Origin: Alphaproteobacteria bacterium | GTDB lineage: Bacteria; Pseudomonadota; Alphaproteobacteria; Rhodobacterales; Rhodobacteraceae | DNA: 64,000 nucleotides | Direction of reading: 5' to 3' | Assembly: GCA_030424865.1 (NCBI GenBank) | Contig: JAUHVR010000001.1 | Coordinates: 248,001-312,000 of the forward strand | Shown: positions 42,246 to 51,279 of the stretch, in pieces | How positions within the stretch are numbered: position 1 is the first letter of the stretch | How the letters are laid out: every line of letters starts with the position of its first letter | Position numbers and translations under genes: made by a program | The notes under the pieces: generated by a model | What the model saw: only the letters and a program-made list of their open reading frames with translations | What the model was told of the DNA's origin: nothing | Database searches by the model: none

Positions 42246-43238
42246 ATGTTCAACGCATTGGTGGTTGAAAAGGACGAAGAGAGCGGCAAGACCTCGGCAT
42301 CGGTCACACAGATCGGGCTGGACGATCTGCCCGAAGGCGACGTCGTGGTGGCCGTCGAATACTCGACGGTGAACTACAAGGACGGGCTGTGCATCGGGCC
42401 GGGCGGAGGGTTGGTGCGCAATTATCCGCATGTGCCGGGGATCGATTTCGCGGGCACGGTCGAGGCGTCCGACGACGACCGCTACAAACCCGGCGACAAG
42501 GTGGTGCTGACCGGCTGGCGCGTGGGTGAGGTGCACTGGGGCGGCTATGCGCAAAAGGCGCGGGTCAAGGCCGACTGGTTGGTGCCGCTGCCCGAGGGGC
42601 TGGACACCCGCATGGCGATGGCCGTGGGCACGGCGGGCTTCACCGCGATGCTGGCCGTCATGGCGCTGGAGGATCACGGGCTGAAGCCGGGGCAGGGGCC
42701 GGTGCTGGTCACCGGTGCTGCGGGCGGCGTCGGCTCGGTCGCGACGGCGATTCTGTCGAACCTCGGATACGAGGTCGCGGGCGTCACGGGCCGTCCGGAC
42801 ACCGAGGACTATCTTCGCAACCTCGGCGCAACCCAGATCGTCGCGCGGGACGAGATCAACGAGACCACCAAGCGTCCGCTTGAGAAAGAGATGTGGTCGG
42901 GCTGTGTCGATGCCGTGGGCGGCGCGATGCTGGCACGCGTTCTTGGGCAAATGAAGTACGGGGCTTCGGTCTCGGCCGTGGGTCTGGCGGGCGGCGCGGG
43001 TCTGCCTGCGACGGTGATCCCCTTCCTGCTGCGCGGCGTGAACCTCTTGGGCATCGACTCGGTCATGCAGCCCTATGAAAACCGCCTGCGCGCCTGGGAA
43101 CGGATCGCCTGCGATTTGCCGGCCGATAAGCTGGAGGCGATGATCCACCCTGCAACGCTGGGCGATCTGCCTCAGTTGGGTGGCGACATCCTGAAGGGTC
43201 AGGTCAAAGGCCGCGTTGTGGTGGATGTGAACGGCTAG
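42246..43238 (+). CDS. acuI: Acrylyl-CoA reductase AcuI (MDR family)
   Basis: 330-aa zinc-free medium-chain reductase of the YhdH/AcuI group, which reduces acryloyl-CoA to propionyl-CoA and detoxifies acrylate from DMSP. It has the quinone-reductase-like start NYKDGLCIGPGGG, HVPGIDFAGTV and the NADPH motif VTGAAGGVGSVATAIL. Its place directly after dmdA is the same as in Ruegeria pomeroyi. AAGGAGG lies 8 bases before ATG 42246. It ends the plus-strand run; the caspase gene converges 6 bases later. Confidence 0.93.
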   Translation: MFNALVVEKDEESGKTSASVTQIGLDDLPEGDVVVAVEYSTVNYKDGLCIGPGGGLVRNYPHVPGIDFAGTVEASDDDRYKPGDKVVLTGWRVGEVHWGGYAQKARVKADWLVPLPEGLDTRMAMAVGTAGFTAMLAVMALEDHGLKPGQGPVLVTGAAGGVGSVATAILSNLGYEVAGVTGRPDTEDYLRNLGATQIVARDEINETTKRPLEKEMWSGCVDAVGGAMLARVLGQMKYGASVSAVGLAGGAGLPATVIPFLLRGVNLLGIDSVMQPYENRLRAWERIACDLPADKLEAMIHPATLGDLPQLGGDILKGQVKGRVVVDVNG

Positions 43239-43244
43239 GCCGCT

Positions 43245-45071
43245 TCAAGGCGAGGAGGGCAACGCCACAAACCGTGGCGACCCTTCGCGCCAAACCATCA
43301 GCAAGATGCTTTTCCGGCCCGCGTTCCGAGCGGCTTTCACCTGCTCCTCGAAAAAGGTCGGCGTGAGCACAGGTTTTTGCCCTATTTCGGTGATCACTTC
43401 CCCGACAATAAGTCCATTTGTGTCAGCTGGGGATCCTGGTTTGACAAAGGTAATGACCAACCCATTCCGACCTTCTTTCACCTTGTGCTTTTGACGAAGT
43501 GAAGATGACAGGCGTTGGGCTGTCATCCCTGCGTGAGTGACCAAATCATCGGAAAACAGTGCATCGAAGGGGTTTTCCTCGCTGCCAGCGGATTGTTCAG
43601 CCTTGTTCTGAATTGCCTTGGCTTCCGCTGCGGCAAGCTCGGCATTCATCGACGAGAGCCTGCTTTCCAGGTTGTTGCGGGCCGAGTTCCAGGCGCGCTG
43701 GCTGGATTCGAAATTCTCCAGCGTTGTGGCAAGCTTGTCCTCAGCTTGCCGCCTGCGACGTTCCTCTGCGGCAACCCTTGCCAGCGCTGCGTTTAGTTCT
43801 GACCCTAAGGTTTCCAGCTGTACACGGTTTGCGGCGTCCAGTGCCTGATACTCGTCCAACAGTTCCTGAAGACGTCCCAGTTGCTGACGAAGGGCCCCGA
43901 CCTGCTGGTTCAAAAGCTCTGATTGGCGTTGGCTTTCGCCCAATTTGGCCTCGGCCACCAGTTTCTCGGTCTCGGAGTCCTCTTTCTGGGCCAAGGCGTC
44001 GTCCAACCGGGTTTGCAGTTCCTGGATCTGGGACCTGAGTTCGGCGACTTCGGTCGATATCACTTGACCGCGGTCTGGCTCTGCGTCCAGACCGTTCAGC
44101 CGCGCGCGGGCAAAGGCCGAAAAGCGGCCGTTCGGATAGGTGTCGAGATAGGCTTGCAGCATTGCGGGGTCCCGCGAGCTGCGGATCTCGTCGATCATCA
44201 TCAGTTCGATCTGCGCGTCGACATCGCCACCAGGCGCGGCATCCGTCACCACAGGATTTACCACGCCCTCTGCCTTTGCAGTCAGCAAGACCGGATCGTC
44301 CCCGCCCAACTCGTCATAGTAGGCCGGCGACTGTTCGTGGCCTGCTTTGGCTGCCAGCTTGCGCACCTCGCCCCGGGTCGACAGCGCCAGGCCCCGCAGG
44401 GTCACGCCCGGCTCTTCGAGCTTTTCCAGCAGGACCCGCGTGAACACCGAATGCACCGCGTCGCCTTCGCCCGGCAACCGGTCCAGCGCGACCTGACCAT
44501 AGCCAGCGGCATAGATCGAAAAGGTCCCCTGCGGCATGGTGGCAGCGCGGGCCAGCCCCCGGGTTGCACCGACGCTGCGGCCATCGGGGTTTTCGATCGG
44601 GTTGTTGCGGCAGGCGTCCAGAATGGCGACCGAGACCGTCGCGCCGCTGTCGCGCATCGCCGCAAGTATCTCTTGTTCGTGGATCGACAGGCTCGCCATC
44701 CGCTGCCCTTCAAGCCGCCGGGTGCTTTGCGGCGGGCGGATGTCCGAAGGCAGAAGGTAATTGCCGCCTTCAAGGTTGATGCCGTGCCCGGCGTAGAAAA
44801 ACAGCGCCAGATCGCCTTCGCCCAGACTGCCGGTGAAATCAAAGAGCATCTGGATGAAGTCGCCGCGGCTCAGATCCTCTCCGTGAAAGACCTTGAAGCC
44901 GTTCCTGCGCAGGGCCTCGGCCACGGCGCGGGCGTCGTTGCGGGCGGTGTACAACTGTTCGGACGAGGGCAGATGCGGGTAGGCGTTGTTGCCCACAACC
45001 ATGGCCACCCGTTGCGCGGCCAGGGCAGGCAGGGTGAGCGTCAGCAGAAAAACAATGGCAAGGCGGAACAT
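43245..45071 (-). CDS. Exported caspase-family protease with coiled coil and PDZ domain
   Basis: 608 aa. A signal peptide (MFRLAIVFLLTLTLPALAAQ) leads into a caspase/metacaspase p20 domain with His96 in FYAGHGIN and Cys154 in ILDACRNNP, both catalytic residues intact. Residues 330-480 are a long coiled coil rich in Gln, Glu and Leu (LRSQIQELQTRLDDALAQKE). The C-terminus (about 515-608) is a PDZ-like domain (GLVITFVKPGSPADTNGLIVGEVITEIG). A periplasmic orthocaspase anchored by its PDZ domain to a partner is plausible; the substrate is unknown. It is alone on its strand. Confidence 0.88.
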   Translation of the reverse strand: MFRLAIVFLLTLTLPALAAQRVAMVVGNNAYPHLPSSEQLYTARNDARAVAEALRRNGFKVFHGEDLSRGDFIQMLFDFTGSLGEGDLALFFYAGHGINLEGGNYLLPSDIRPPQSTRRLEGQRMASLSIHEQEILAAMRDSGATVSVAILDACRNNPIENPDGRSVGATRGLARAATMPQGTFSIYAAGYGQVALDRLPGEGDAVHSVFTRVLLEKLEEPGVTLRGLALSTRGEVRKLAAKAGHEQSPAYYDELGGDDPVLLTAKAEGVVNPVVTDAAPGGDVDAQIELMMIDEIRSSRDPAMLQAYLDTYPNGRFSAFARARLNGLDAEPDRGQVISTEVAELRSQIQELQTRLDDALAQKEDSETEKLVAEAKLGESQRQSELLNQQVGALRQQLGRLQELLDEYQALDAANRVQLETLGSELNAALARVAAEERRRRQAEDKLATTLENFESSQRAWNSARNNLESRLSSMNAELAAAEAKAIQNKAEQSAGSEENPFDALFSDDLVTHAGMTAQRLSSSLRQKHKVKEGRNGLVITFVKPGSPADTNGLIVGEVITEIGQKPVLTPTFFEEQVKAARNAGRKSILLMVWREGSPRFVALPSSP

Positions 45072-45158
45072 GGGCCCCTCCCAAGAATTGCTTCCTGGAA
45101 GGGTACCCGCATTGGGGGTTTCGACAAAGTCCGGATTTCCGGGGTTTGGGGCGCGGGG

Positions 45159-45536
45159 TCAGGCGGCCTCGTAGAACCCGACCGAATTGCCGTCCAGATC
45201 CTGGGCATAAAAGAACCGGCCGACGGGCAGGGGGATCGGGTCCGAGATGACGGTGCCACCGGCGGCCTTGACGCGTTCCATGACATCCTCGGCCTTGCCC
45301 TCGGCGGCCAGATGCAGGGTCGGGCCCTCGCCGCGCGGGGCAGGTTTGCCGGGATAGAGATGCATGGCGATGCCCTGCTCTTCGGCGAAGGGACGGAAGA
45401 TCGCCATGGGATTGGGCCCGGTTTCGTCGATGATCATCTTGGCGCCGGTGACGGCGGAATAGAAGGCGGTCGCCTTGTGCAGATCGGTGACGGGCAGTTC
45501 GCCCCAGACCAGATAGTTCTCGGTTTGGTACGCCAT
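45159..45536 (-). CDS. VOC-family (glyoxalase/bleomycin-resistance fold) protein
   Basis: 125 aa, one vicinal-oxygen-chelate module of two beta-alpha-beta units: YLVWGELPVTDLHKATAFYSAV at the start and GRFFYAQDLDGNSVGFYEA at the end, where Glu is a common metal ligand. A metal-dependent lyase, isomerase or binding protein; no specific activity can be told. ATG 45536. It is divergent from the aminotransferase gene by 145 bases. Confidence 0.85.
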   Translation of the reverse strand: MAYQTENYLVWGELPVTDLHKATAFYSAVTGAKMIIDETGPNPMAIFRPFAEEQGIAMHLYPGKPAPRGEGPTLHLAAEGKAEDVMERVKAAGGTVISDPIPLPVGRFFYAQDLDGNSVGFYEAA

Positions 45537-45681
45537 GTCAGGTGCTCCTTGTGGCTGGCTGTTTCGATGACATTCTTGTGCCAGAAGTCCCTGTCAGATT
45601 TTGGCAGCAATGCCCCAAGGCTGCGTCTTGACGCCCCGCCCAATCGCCTATTCTCTGCCACCCAAAGAACAGGAGACCCCG

Positions 45682-46881
45682 ATGTTGGACATTGACTTTG
45701 TGCGCGCCCAGTTTCCGGCCTTTGCCGAACCGTCGCTGCAGGGCCAGGCATTTTTCGAAAACGCCGGGGGCTCCTACACCTGTGCGCCGGTGATCGACCG
45801 GCTGACGCGGTTTTACCGCGAACGCAAGGTGCAGCCCTATGCGCCCTATCAGGCCTCGATGCTAGGCGGCGAAGAGATGGACGAGGCGCGCCTGCGCCTG
45901 GCGCGGCTGATGGGCGTCGATGCGGATGAGGTCAGCTTTGGCCCCTCGACCACGCAGAACACCTATGTGCTGGCGCAGGCCTTCCGGTCGTTCCTGTCCC
46001 CGGGCGAGGCCATCGTTGTGACCAACCAGGATCACGAGGCCAACTCGGGCCCCTGGCGGCGTCTGGCCGAGGCGGGGATCGAGGTGCGGGAATGGCAGCT
46101 GGACCCGCAGACCGGGCATCTGGACCCGCAGGACCTAGAGCCCCTGTTGGACGAAAGCGTGCGGCTGGTCTGTTTTCCGCATTGCTCGAACGTCGTGGGA
46201 GAGATCAACCCGGTGGTCGAGATCACCGCGCTGGCCCATGCCGCCGGGGCCTTTGTCTGTGTCGACGGGGTCAGCTATGCGCCGCACGGCTTGCCGGACG
46301 TGGGCGAACTGGGCCCCGACATCTATCTTTTTTCGTCCTACAAGACCTACGGGCCGCATCAGGGCATCATGGTCCTGCGGCGCGGGCTGGGCGAGGTGCT
46401 GCCGAACCAGGCGCATTACTTCAACGCCGATAGCCTTTCCAAGCGGTTCACACCCGCGGGGCCGGATCACGCGCAGGTGGCGGCCTGTGCCGGGATCGCG
46501 GATTACATCGACCTGCTGGCCGGGCACCACGGGACGGATGCCGCCGGGGTTCATGATCTGATGCGCGGGCATGAGGTGAAGCTTTTGCAGCCACTGCTCG
46601 ACATGCTGTCGGCGCGTAACGATCTGCGCCTGATCGGGCCCACCCAGGCCGAAGCGCGCGCGCCAACCGTCGCCATCGATCTGGGACGTCCGGCCGAGCC
46701 GGTGGCCGCCGTGTTGGCGCAACACGGGATCATGGCGGGCGGCGGCGACTTCTACGCCGTGCGGGCGCTGCAGGCGATGGGCGTCGATCCGGAACAGGGC
46801 GTTCTGCGGCTGAGCTTTGTGCACTACACCTCGGAAGAGGAAGTCGCCAAGCTGATGCAAGCGCTCGACGCAGTGCTGTAG
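45682..46881 (+). CDS. PLP-dependent class V aminotransferase-family enzyme
   Basis: 399 aa of the NifS/Csd fold. The PLP Lys lies in YLFSSYKTYGPHQG near residue 226; VDGVSYAPHGLPDVGELGPDI holds the Asp that pairs with the PLP nitrogen. FENAGGSYTCAPVID and FGPSTTQNTYVLAQAF are also typical. The catalytic Cys loop of true cysteine desulfurases is not obvious, so it may be a lyase, aminotransferase or related enzyme rather than an Fe-S sulfur donor. ATG 45682 has AGGAG 6 bases upstream. Photolyase follows on the same strand by 69 bases. Confidence 0.85.
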   Translation: MLDIDFVRAQFPAFAEPSLQGQAFFENAGGSYTCAPVIDRLTRFYRERKVQPYAPYQASMLGGEEMDEARLRLARLMGVDADEVSFGPSTTQNTYVLAQAFRSFLSPGEAIVVTNQDHEANSGPWRRLAEAGIEVREWQLDPQTGHLDPQDLEPLLDESVRLVCFPHCSNVVGEINPVVEITALAHAAGAFVCVDGVSYAPHGLPDVGELGPDIYLFSSYKTYGPHQGIMVLRRGLGEVLPNQAHYFNADSLSKRFTPAGPDHAQVAACAGIADYIDLLAGHHGTDAAGVHDLMRGHEVKLLQPLLDMLSARNDLRLIGPTQAEARAPTVAIDLGRPAEPVAAVLAQHGIMAGGGDFYAVRALQAMGVDPEQGVLRLSFVHYTSEEEVAKLMQALDAVL

Positions 46882-46950
46882 CCCCGGGACGTTGACGCGA
46901 GGGCCTTGCCCGCTAGGTCTCGGGTCAGTTGGGTTCCGAGGGCTGCACAT

Positions 46951-48369
46951 ATGACATCGTCGCCAATTTTGGTCTGGTTTCGTCGCGACCTGCGGGTCAG
47001 CGACCACGAAGCGCTGAGCTGGGCCGCAGCGACCGGTCGCCCGGTGATCCCGGTCTTTATTCTGGATGACGTTTTCGAGGCGCTGGGCGCGGCCTCTCAG
47101 TGGCGGCTCGCGCGAGCGCTTGAGGCCTTTGAGCGAGAGCTTGGCACCCTCGGGTCGCGTCTGATCCTGCGCCGAGGTCCGGCGCAACAGGCGCTGGCGC
47201 AGCTGATCCATGAAACCGGCGCCACCTCAGTCTGTTGGTCCCGGGCTTATGATCCGCCTTCGGTGGCGCGGGACAAAGAAATCAAGGCGCATCTGACCTC
47301 GGACGGCATCGAGGCGCGCAGTTTCGCGGGTCATCTGCTGTTCGAGCCCTGGACCGTGCAGACCGGGACGGGCGGGTTTTACAAGGTCTATACCCCGTTC
47401 TGGAAGGCTGTGCGGGACCGCGGTGTTTCACCGTCGCTGAGTGCGCCGCCTGCGATGACTGGGCCAGAGGTCTGGCCCGACAGTGATGAGTTGACGGCCT
47501 GGGGGCTGGACAGGGCGATGAACCGCGGCGCGGCAATTCTGGCGCGGCACACACGCGCAGGTGCCACAGCGGCGAGGGACCGGTTGTTGCAATTCGCCTC
47601 AGGGCAGATGAACAGCTACAAACACAAGCGCGACGTTCCGGCGGCCGAGGCCACCAGCGGGTTGTCCGATCACCTGACCTGGGGCGAGATCAGCCCGCGC
47701 GCCTGTTGGCAAGCGGGCCTGTCGGAACGGGAAACCGGCAATCCCGGTGCCGAAAAGTTTCTTCAGGAAGTGGTCTGGCGCGATTTTGCCTATCACCTCA
47801 TGTGGCACACGCCGCAGATGCTGACGCAGAACTGGCGGCCCGGATGGGACAGCTTTCCCTGGTCGCGGGACGAGAACAGCGCTCAGGTTCTGGCCTGGAA
47901 ACAGGGCCGCACGGGCATTCCTTTCGTCGATGCAGCCATGCGCGAGATGTATGTGACCGGTCGCATGCACAACCGCGCGCGGATGGTGGCGGCCTCGGTT
48001 CTGACCAAGCACCTGATGGTGCATTGGTCTGTGGGGCAGCGCTGGTTCGCCGAGTGTCTGACCGACTGGGATCCGGCCTCGAACGCCATGGGCTGGCAGT
48101 GGGTTGCGGGGTGCGGGCCGGATGCTGCGCCGTTTTTCCGGATCTTCAATCCGCAGTCACAGCAAGAGAAGTTTGACCCCGATGGGGCTTATGTGACCAG
48201 ATGGATTGCCGAGGGACATTCGAACCCGCATCCCGACGCGCTGAGCTTTTTCGATGCGGTGCCGCGGTCCTGGGGTCTGTCGCCTGAAGCGCCATATCCG
48301 GCGCCGATTGTCGATCTGAAGACGGGTCGCGCCCGGGCGCTGGAGGCCTATGCCGCGCGCGAAACCTGA
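46951..48369 (+). CDS. phrB: Deoxyribodipyrimidine photolyase
   Basis: 472-aa class I CPD photolyase that repairs UV dimers using light. The N-terminal antenna domain begins ILVWFRRDLRVSDHEAL. The FAD domain has GRTGIPFVDAAMREMYVTGRMHNRARM, TKHLMVHWSVGQRWF, the DWDPASNAMGWQWVAGCG motif, and IFNPQSQQEKFDPDG, including the electron-transfer Trp residues. All are full length. ATG 46951 gives the family N-terminus, with GAGGG upstream. The candidate small RNA with its terminator lies just after it. Confidence 0.95.
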   Translation: MTSSPILVWFRRDLRVSDHEALSWAAATGRPVIPVFILDDVFEALGAASQWRLARALEAFERELGTLGSRLILRRGPAQQALAQLIHETGATSVCWSRAYDPPSVARDKEIKAHLTSDGIEARSFAGHLLFEPWTVQTGTGGFYKVYTPFWKAVRDRGVSPSLSAPPAMTGPEVWPDSDELTAWGLDRAMNRGAAILARHTRAGATAARDRLLQFASGQMNSYKHKRDVPAAEATSGLSDHLTWGEISPRACWQAGLSERETGNPGAEKFLQEVVWRDFAYHLMWHTPQMLTQNWRPGWDSFPWSRDENSAQVLAWKQGRTGIPFVDAAMREMYVTGRMHNRARMVAASVLTKHLMVHWSVGQRWFAECLTDWDPASNAMGWQWVAGCGPDAAPFFRIFNPQSQQEKFDPDGAYVTRWIAEGHSNPHPDALSFFDAVPRSWGLSPEAPYPAPIVDLKTGRARALEAYAARET

Positions 48370-48420
48370 GCGGCCTTGCGGCAGGTCAAGGACAGGTCGC
48401 TTGGGTGCTGATAGACTATT

Positions 48421-48537
48421 CTCATTCCTTCGGGAGTGAGTGGTTGCGGGCCTTGCCGTCCAGGGAACGGACCGGCGCCCGCAAAAAAGGCCGAGGGTGC
48501 ATTTTGGGGAGGGATGCATCCTCGGCCGTCTTTTTTT
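48421..48537 (+). ncRNA. Candidate small structured RNA with intrinsic terminator
   Basis: The 325-base gap between phrB and the SulP gene has no coding potential but holds three hairpins in a row. CTCATTCC/GGAGTGAG is closed by a TTCG tetraloop (48421-48440). A GCGGGC/GCCCGC stem with inner pairs lies at 48446-48482. A 14-base terminator stem follows. No clear promoter is seen; the region could instead be the phrB 3' untranslated tail, possibly processed into a small RNA. Confidence 0.4.
48489..48537 (+). terminator. Strong intrinsic terminator downstream of phrB
   Basis: GGCCGAGGGTGCAT pairs with ATGCATCCTCGGCC (one G-T wobble) around an 11-base loop, followed by TTTTTTT at 48531-48537. 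It ends either phrB or a small RNA and insulates the SulP gene. Confidence 0.9.
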
Positions 48538-48567
48538 CTAACGAAATCATAGTCCTATGGTTGGGAA

Positions 48568-48596
48568 GCAGGTGAATGTCGCGCGTTTTCACCTGC
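48568..48596. promoter_or_regulatory. Inverted repeat upstream of the SulP gene
   Basis: GCAGGTGAA and TTCACCTGC are perfect 9-base arms around an 11-base spacer, about 100 bases before the SulP start. An AT-rich patch (48602-48630, with TTTATATATT and AATATAAA) follows directly and may hold the promoter. An operator is likely, but the regulator is unknown. Confidence 0.5.
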
Positions 48597-48694
48597 GACC
48601 TCTTTATATATTGAAAATGGAATATAAATGATGGAAAACCGTTGGCACAGATCCACTCGGTCCCATCACACCCCAAATTCGAGACCCGCTCCAA

Positions 48695-50428
48695 ATGACC
48701 CGTTCCCTGCATAGATACCTGCCGATCCTGACCTGGGGGCGTGCCTATACGCGCCAGACCTTGACCAATGATCTGATGGCGGCGGCCATCGTGACAATCA
48801 TGCTGATCCCTCAGTCACTGGCCTATGCGCTGCTGGCGGGGCTGCCGCCCGAGGCGGGCATCTATGCCTCGATTGTGCCGATCCTGCTGTACTCGGTCCT
48901 GGGCACAAGCCGCGCCTTGGCGGTTGGCCCGGTGGCGGTCGTGTCGCTGATGACGGCCGTGGCGATCGGCCAGGTGGCCGAGCAGGGCACCATGGGATAC
49001 GCCGCCGCGGCACTGACGCTGGCCCTGATGTCGGGGGCGATGCTGCTGGCGATGGGGGTGTTCCGGCTTGGGTTTCTGGCCAATTTCCTGTCCCATCCGG
49101 TGATCGCCGGGTTCATCACTGCCTCGGGCCTGTTGATCGCCGTCAGCCAACTGCGTCATCTGCTGGGCGTGTCCGCGCACGGCCACACGCTGGTCGAGAT
49201 CCTGGGCGCGCTGTCTGCGCATGTGACCGAAACAAACCTGATCACGCTGACGCTGGGGGCAGGTGCCGTGGGAACGTTGGTCTGGGTGCGGCGCAGTCTG
49301 AAGGCGCGATTGAAGGCGCTTGGGGCCTCGGACGGATTGGCCGACATTGCCACCAAGGCGGGTCCGGTGGCCGTTGTGGTTCTGACAACCCTGGCCGTCT
49401 GGGGCCTGTCGCTGGATGCAGCGGGTGTGGCGATTGTTGGCGCGGTGCCGCAAAGCCTGCCCCCCTTCACGATTCCGTCGCTGTCTTTTGACGTGCTTGA
49501 GGCGCTGTTCCTGCCCGCGCTGCTGATTTCGATCATCGGGTTCGTCGAGTCGATCTCGGTGGCGCAGACCCTGGCTGCCAAGAAGCGCCAGCGCATCGAC
49601 CCGGATCAGGAACTGATTGGTCTGGGCGCGGCCAACATCGGCGCGGCCTTTTCCGGCGGCTATCCCGTGACCGGGGGCTTTTCACGTTCGGTCGTGAACT
49701 TTGACGCCGGTGCCGAGACCCCCGCCGCCGGGGCCTTTACCGCCATGGGTCTTGCCATCGCCGCCGTGGCGCTAACGCCGCTGGTCTATTTCCTGCCCAA
49801 GGCCACGCTGGCGGCGACCATCATCGTGGCGGTGCTGTCGCTTGTGGATTTTTCGATCCTGCGCAAAACGTGGACCTATTCCAAGGCCGATTTCTGGGCC
49901 GTAACCGCCACCATCGTCCTGACCCTTGGGTTCGGCGTCGAAACCGGCGTTCTGGCAGGCGTGCTGCTGTCGGTCGGTCTGCATCTTTACAAGACCTCAC
50001 GTCCCCATGTGGCCGAGGTCGGACTGGTGCCCGGCACCCAGCATTTCCGCAACGTTCTGCGGCATGACGTGATCACCGACCCATCGCTTGTCACGCTGCG
50101 GGTGGACGAAAGCCTGTATTTCGTCAATGCCCGGTTCCTCGAAGACCTGGTGACCGATCGCATCGCCGAAGGCTGCGAGGTCAAACACGTGGTGCTGATG
50201 TTCCCGGCGGTCAACGAGGTCGATTTCTCGGCGCTGGAAAGCCTTGAGGCGATCAACGCGCGCCTCAAGGATCTGGGCATCGGGCTGCATCTGAGCGAGG
50301 TCAAAGGCCCGGTCATGGACCGGCTTTTGCGCAGCCATCTGGTGGAGGATCTGAACGGACAGGTCTTTCTCAGCCAGTATGACGCCTGGCGCGCTTTGAG
50401 CACCTCGCCCGAAGCCACGGCCGCCTGA
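48695..50428 (+). CDS. SulP-family anion transporter with STAS domain
   Basis: 577 aa. The membrane part (about 10-12 helices) begins WGRAYTRQTLTNDLMAAAIV and has the SulP signature IPQSLAYALLAGLPPEAGIYASIVP, then SRALAVGPVAVVSLM and the GGYPVTGGFSRSVVNFDAGA loop. The C-terminal STAS domain starts near residue 455 (SLVTLRVDESLYFVNARFLEDLV) with VNEVDFSALESLEAI. SulP proteins import sulfate, bicarbonate or dicarboxylates; the substrate cannot be told. The start ATG has only a weak ribosome-binding site. No carbonic anhydrase or sulfate gene is adjacent. Confidence 0.92.
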   Translation: MTRSLHRYLPILTWGRAYTRQTLTNDLMAAAIVTIMLIPQSLAYALLAGLPPEAGIYASIVPILLYSVLGTSRALAVGPVAVVSLMTAVAIGQVAEQGTMGYAAAALTLALMSGAMLLAMGVFRLGFLANFLSHPVIAGFITASGLLIAVSQLRHLLGVSAHGHTLVEILGALSAHVTETNLITLTLGAGAVGTLVWVRRSLKARLKALGASDGLADIATKAGPVAVVVLTTLAVWGLSLDAAGVAIVGAVPQSLPPFTIPSLSFDVLEALFLPALLISIIGFVESISVAQTLAAKKRQRIDPDQELIGLGAANIGAAFSGGYPVTGGFSRSVVNFDAGAETPAAGAFTAMGLAIAAVALTPLVYFLPKATLAATIIVAVLSLVDFSILRKTWTYSKADFWAVTATIVLTLGFGVETGVLAGVLLSVGLHLYKTSRPHVAEVGLVPGTQHFRNVLRHDVITDPSLVTLRVDESLYFVNARFLEDLVTDRIAEGCEVKHVVLMFPAVNEVDFSALESLEAINARLKDLGIGLHLSEVKGPVMDRLLRSHLVEDLNGQVFLSQYDAWRALSTSPEATAA

Positions 50429-50436
50429 GCGAAGGC

Positions 50437-51279
50437 TCAGGCGTCGCCGCCAAGCTCCGCCCAGATCGTCTGAACCATCTCGCGGATCTGCAGGGCCTCG
50501 TCCCAGCGGCTGGACATCTCGCGTCCGTCGGCGTCGGTCATGGCGTATTCCGGTGGCCCAAGCTCACAGAGAAAGACAACCTCGCCGCTGTCGTTCCGGG
50601 CCCGCCAATCGGCCAGCCCGGCGCGCCAGAACTCCTGAAACAGCGCCAGCCATTTGGCGTGCTGGGGGAAGTTGATCTGCAACTGCACCTGCTGGCGGCT
50701 GGCGACCCTGCCCTGAAAGCTGTCGGACCGTGCAAGGCAGCGCTGGATCAACCCGCGCTCCCAAGTCGACAGGGGCAGCTTGAATTCGCGGTCGACCATG
50801 TAGTGTGACAGATCGGCGGCCAGCCGCATCTCGGGCACCGCGTCCAGCAGGCAGAGGGTCGAGAACAGGTCGTTGGTGATGCAGTTGCGGTGCGTTTCAA
50901 AATGCACCGGGATGCCGACCTGATCCGCCATCTCGATCCAGGTGCGGATCACCGGGATCATGCCCTCGACCGTCAACGGGAAAACCTGCCCAATGACGTT
51001 CACGTAAGGCGAGCCGAAATCCTTGGCCATCACCAGCGTCTCACGCAGGCTTTCGACCGTCTTGGGAAAGGCCACGATCAGGGGCGTCAGCCCCGCGCGT
51101 TCCAGATGCGGGCGGATCGCATGGGCGGTGGCCACATCCGCCGCGCCCAGATCGATGGCCAGCCCGTCATAGCCCGCGTCCGCCACCTTGCCCGCCACGG
51201 CATCCAGCGACAGCACCTCGCCGCTCTGGTCATGTGGCTGCATGGCCCAAAGCGATTGATAGACCTTGAGCGACCTCAT
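50437..51279 (-). CDS. TIM-barrel sugar-phosphate isomerase/epimerase-family protein
   Basis: 280 aa resembling xylose-isomerase-like TIM-barrel proteins (AP endonuclease 2 superfamily): GKVADAGYDGLAIDLG at the start, VHFETHRNCITNDLFSTL in the middle with candidate metal ligands Glu and His, and LAADLSHYMVDREF carrying Asp and His. VVFLCELGPPEY supplies the last acidic residue. The substrate is unknown. Its ATG overlaps the stop of the desaturase gene, so the two are co-translated; a link with lipid metabolism is only suggested by this. Confidence 0.78.
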   Translation of the reverse strand: MRSLKVYQSLWAMQPHDQSGEVLSLDAVAGKVADAGYDGLAIDLGAADVATAHAIRPHLERAGLTPLIVAFPKTVESLRETLVMAKDFGSPYVNVIGQVFPLTVEGMIPVIRTWIEMADQVGIPVHFETHRNCITNDLFSTLCLLDAVPEMRLAADLSHYMVDREFKLPLSTWERGLIQRCLARSDSFQGRVASRQQVQLQINFPQHAKWLALFQEFWRAGLADWRARNDSGEVVFLCELGPPEYAMTDADGREMSSRWDEALQIREMVQTIWAELGGDA

